Origin: Acipenser ruthenus
Taxonomy: Eukaryota > Chordata > Actinopteri > Acipenseriformes > Acipenseridae
Length of the DNA stretch: 64,000 nt
NCBI RefSeq assembly: GCF_902713425.1
Contig: NC_081217.1
Span: 20,934,659 to 20,998,658, forward strand
Reading direction: 5' to 3'
In this document: positions 62,741 through 64,000 of the stretch, one piece after another
Position numbering within the stretch: the stretch's first letter is position 1
How the letters are laid out: each line of letters starts with the position of its first letter
Notes under the pieces: model-generated
What the model was told of the DNA's origin: nothing
What the model saw: only the letters and a program-made list of their open reading frames with translations
Databases searched by the model: none
Translations under genes and position numbers: made by a program

Positions 62741-64000
62741 AATGATCCGAAGGCTTGCGACAGCCTGTATTGCGAACTGTATTCCTTTTACTGTGTGTGA
62801 GTATGACATGTGTCATGATTTCAACACGTTTACATCATGGAAATGCAATCTGAACTCATCACTAATGCAAAGTTACATTGCGTAAATAAATACAGGAGAA
62901 AGGTGTGACCCCATTTTCCACTGAATATATAACATTGTTTTGTGTTTAGCTTGTAGACGTTTTCTTGAAAATGCGATGTTTATCTCATTTGAAAGAAGAG
63001 CTCTGTGTGGGTTTTTTTGGGAAGTCGTGACCTTATATGATAATGTTGAAGATATCAGTTCTGCAGGCGTTTCCTCTAAAACACAATCTCACACCTCAAA
63101 GACACAGAGTGTTTGCATCGAGAGCAATCGCCAAACTTCAGGGAGACATCTTTCCCTGTTTGAAAAGGGACGACAAGATACAATTAACACTAGACAGGCT
63201 CCAGGAGATCAAACAGAATATGAATCATTAAACAAATAATCTGTAAGGCTGTAATTCTGAAGAAATGACTCTGCTGTTAACTTGCTCACTACACTGATAC
63301 AGTTTTGTAATGTGAATACAAAAGGAAAAATCTGCACGATTGAACAAATGTAATGTTTCAAAAACTGAAGTCTGAACAGTGGGACAATCGTTGGGACATG
63401 TAGGGACATGTAGAGTTTGAAACAATCACACTACAGTTAAGAAGAGTCTTTGTGATGAAGCTCACAGAGAGCAGAACAATGAACGAGGGTAGCAAACACT
63501 GTTCAGATAGCACTGTTTTAGCAGACGTGGTTTTGTGAAGCTTTGTAAAACCTGAATCCAACGTGACCAGAGGAGAAAGGGCAGTGCAGTACATGTCTGA
63601 ACTGCACCCCCATTCAGAGAAAGGATTTTTTTTTTGTATAAACAAGTCCTACCACTCCAGCGCATGATGACAAAGGAAGTGTTTCAAAGAGAGCAGTCCC
63701 AAAATGCAAATCTCTTTTGATCACTCCCCACTTCCTTCTGGGTATTTTTTTTTTTTTAATCTTCGCTCTTGCGAAAAAATGATGCGCAGAACGCAACAGC
63801 TCCGCTCAGCCAATCGGAGCTTTGTTGCTGGGGGAGAACGGCGTGCCATGTGATTCTCTGAGCTGTCGATGATGGGGGAGGGCAGGGCCATTGTGAAGGA
63901 AGAGAAGAGTTAACTGTTTCATAACCAAACTTGGCACTGAAGCTCAACAACAACAGAATAGAACCACAGGACTGTATTGTAATGCCTTGGGCCTAATTGG

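Larger units (their letters stand above)
52600..64000. other. Gene-free 3' flank of BTG2
   Basis: No exon of a recognised family is seen on either strand to the window end. Contents: CT repeat 54594-54625, CA repeat 55958-55984, C-runs at 56168-56192, an (AAAG)n run at 61374-61418, (CTTT)n at 62308-62349, a CCCCTGA-type heptamer array near 62092-62130, and two related dispersed-repeat copies (55140-55335, 62600-62740). The last 250 bp contain a CCAAT box in a CpG-containing context (about 63810) that might be a promoter of a gene beyond the window. Confidence 0.5.

Overview
The window is about 64 kb of vertebrate nuclear DNA: spliced genes with GT-AG introns, long non-coding introns, microsatellites, MITEs and a tRNA-derived SINE. 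Protein identities and repeat types point to a ray-finned fish. My best guess is a non-teleost lineage such as sturgeon or paddlefish, but that rests on memory of repeat families and was not tested.

Seven protein-coding genes can be reconstructed exon by exon. In order they are: TMEM263-like (+, coding 1162-2433); a cryptochrome of the cry1b type (-, 13 coding exons, 6370-14832); RAB29 (-, 5 exons, 18841-20698); RBBP5 (+, 14 exons, 21456-28216); TMEM81 (+, one coding exon, 31512-32297); a short PDZRN/PDZD4-family gene (-, 5 exons, 33814-37579); and BTG2 (+, 2 exons, 49801-51006). All seven read through without frame breaks when standard splice sites are used. The one non-canonical site is a GC-AG intron in the cryptochrome.

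RBBP5, TMEM81, RAB29 and BTG2 are all on human 1q32. CRY1 and TMEM263 are neighbours on human 12q23. The simplest reading is that this is the fish counterpart of the 1q32 paralogon, still carrying 2R duplicates (a second TMEM263, a second CRY1 and a PDZRN-type gene) that appear to be missing from human 1q32. This is the main biological point of the window. It is inferred from gene order and remembered protein sequences, not from a tree.

The functions are ordinary housekeeping and regulation: circadian repression (cry1b), lysosome/Golgi traffic (rab29), H3K4 methylation (rbbp5), sperm-egg adhesion (tmem81) and an antiproliferative immediate-early response (btg2). They are not an operon-like system. 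RAB29 and RBBP5 share a 0.76 kb divergent promoter with ZNF143-like and CACGTG sites. TMEM81 and the PDZRN-like gene converge on overlapping poly(A) signals.

The stretches 2.5-6.3 kb, 38-49 kb and 52.6-64 kb hold no gene I can recognise. They contain microsatellites, MITEs, a SINE, a cluster of CTCF-like motifs (41.26-41.51 kb), a six-unit heat-shock element (3.22 kb) and two promoter-like segments. I saw no CRISPR array, no rRNA or tRNA gene, and no retroviral or other virus-like element.
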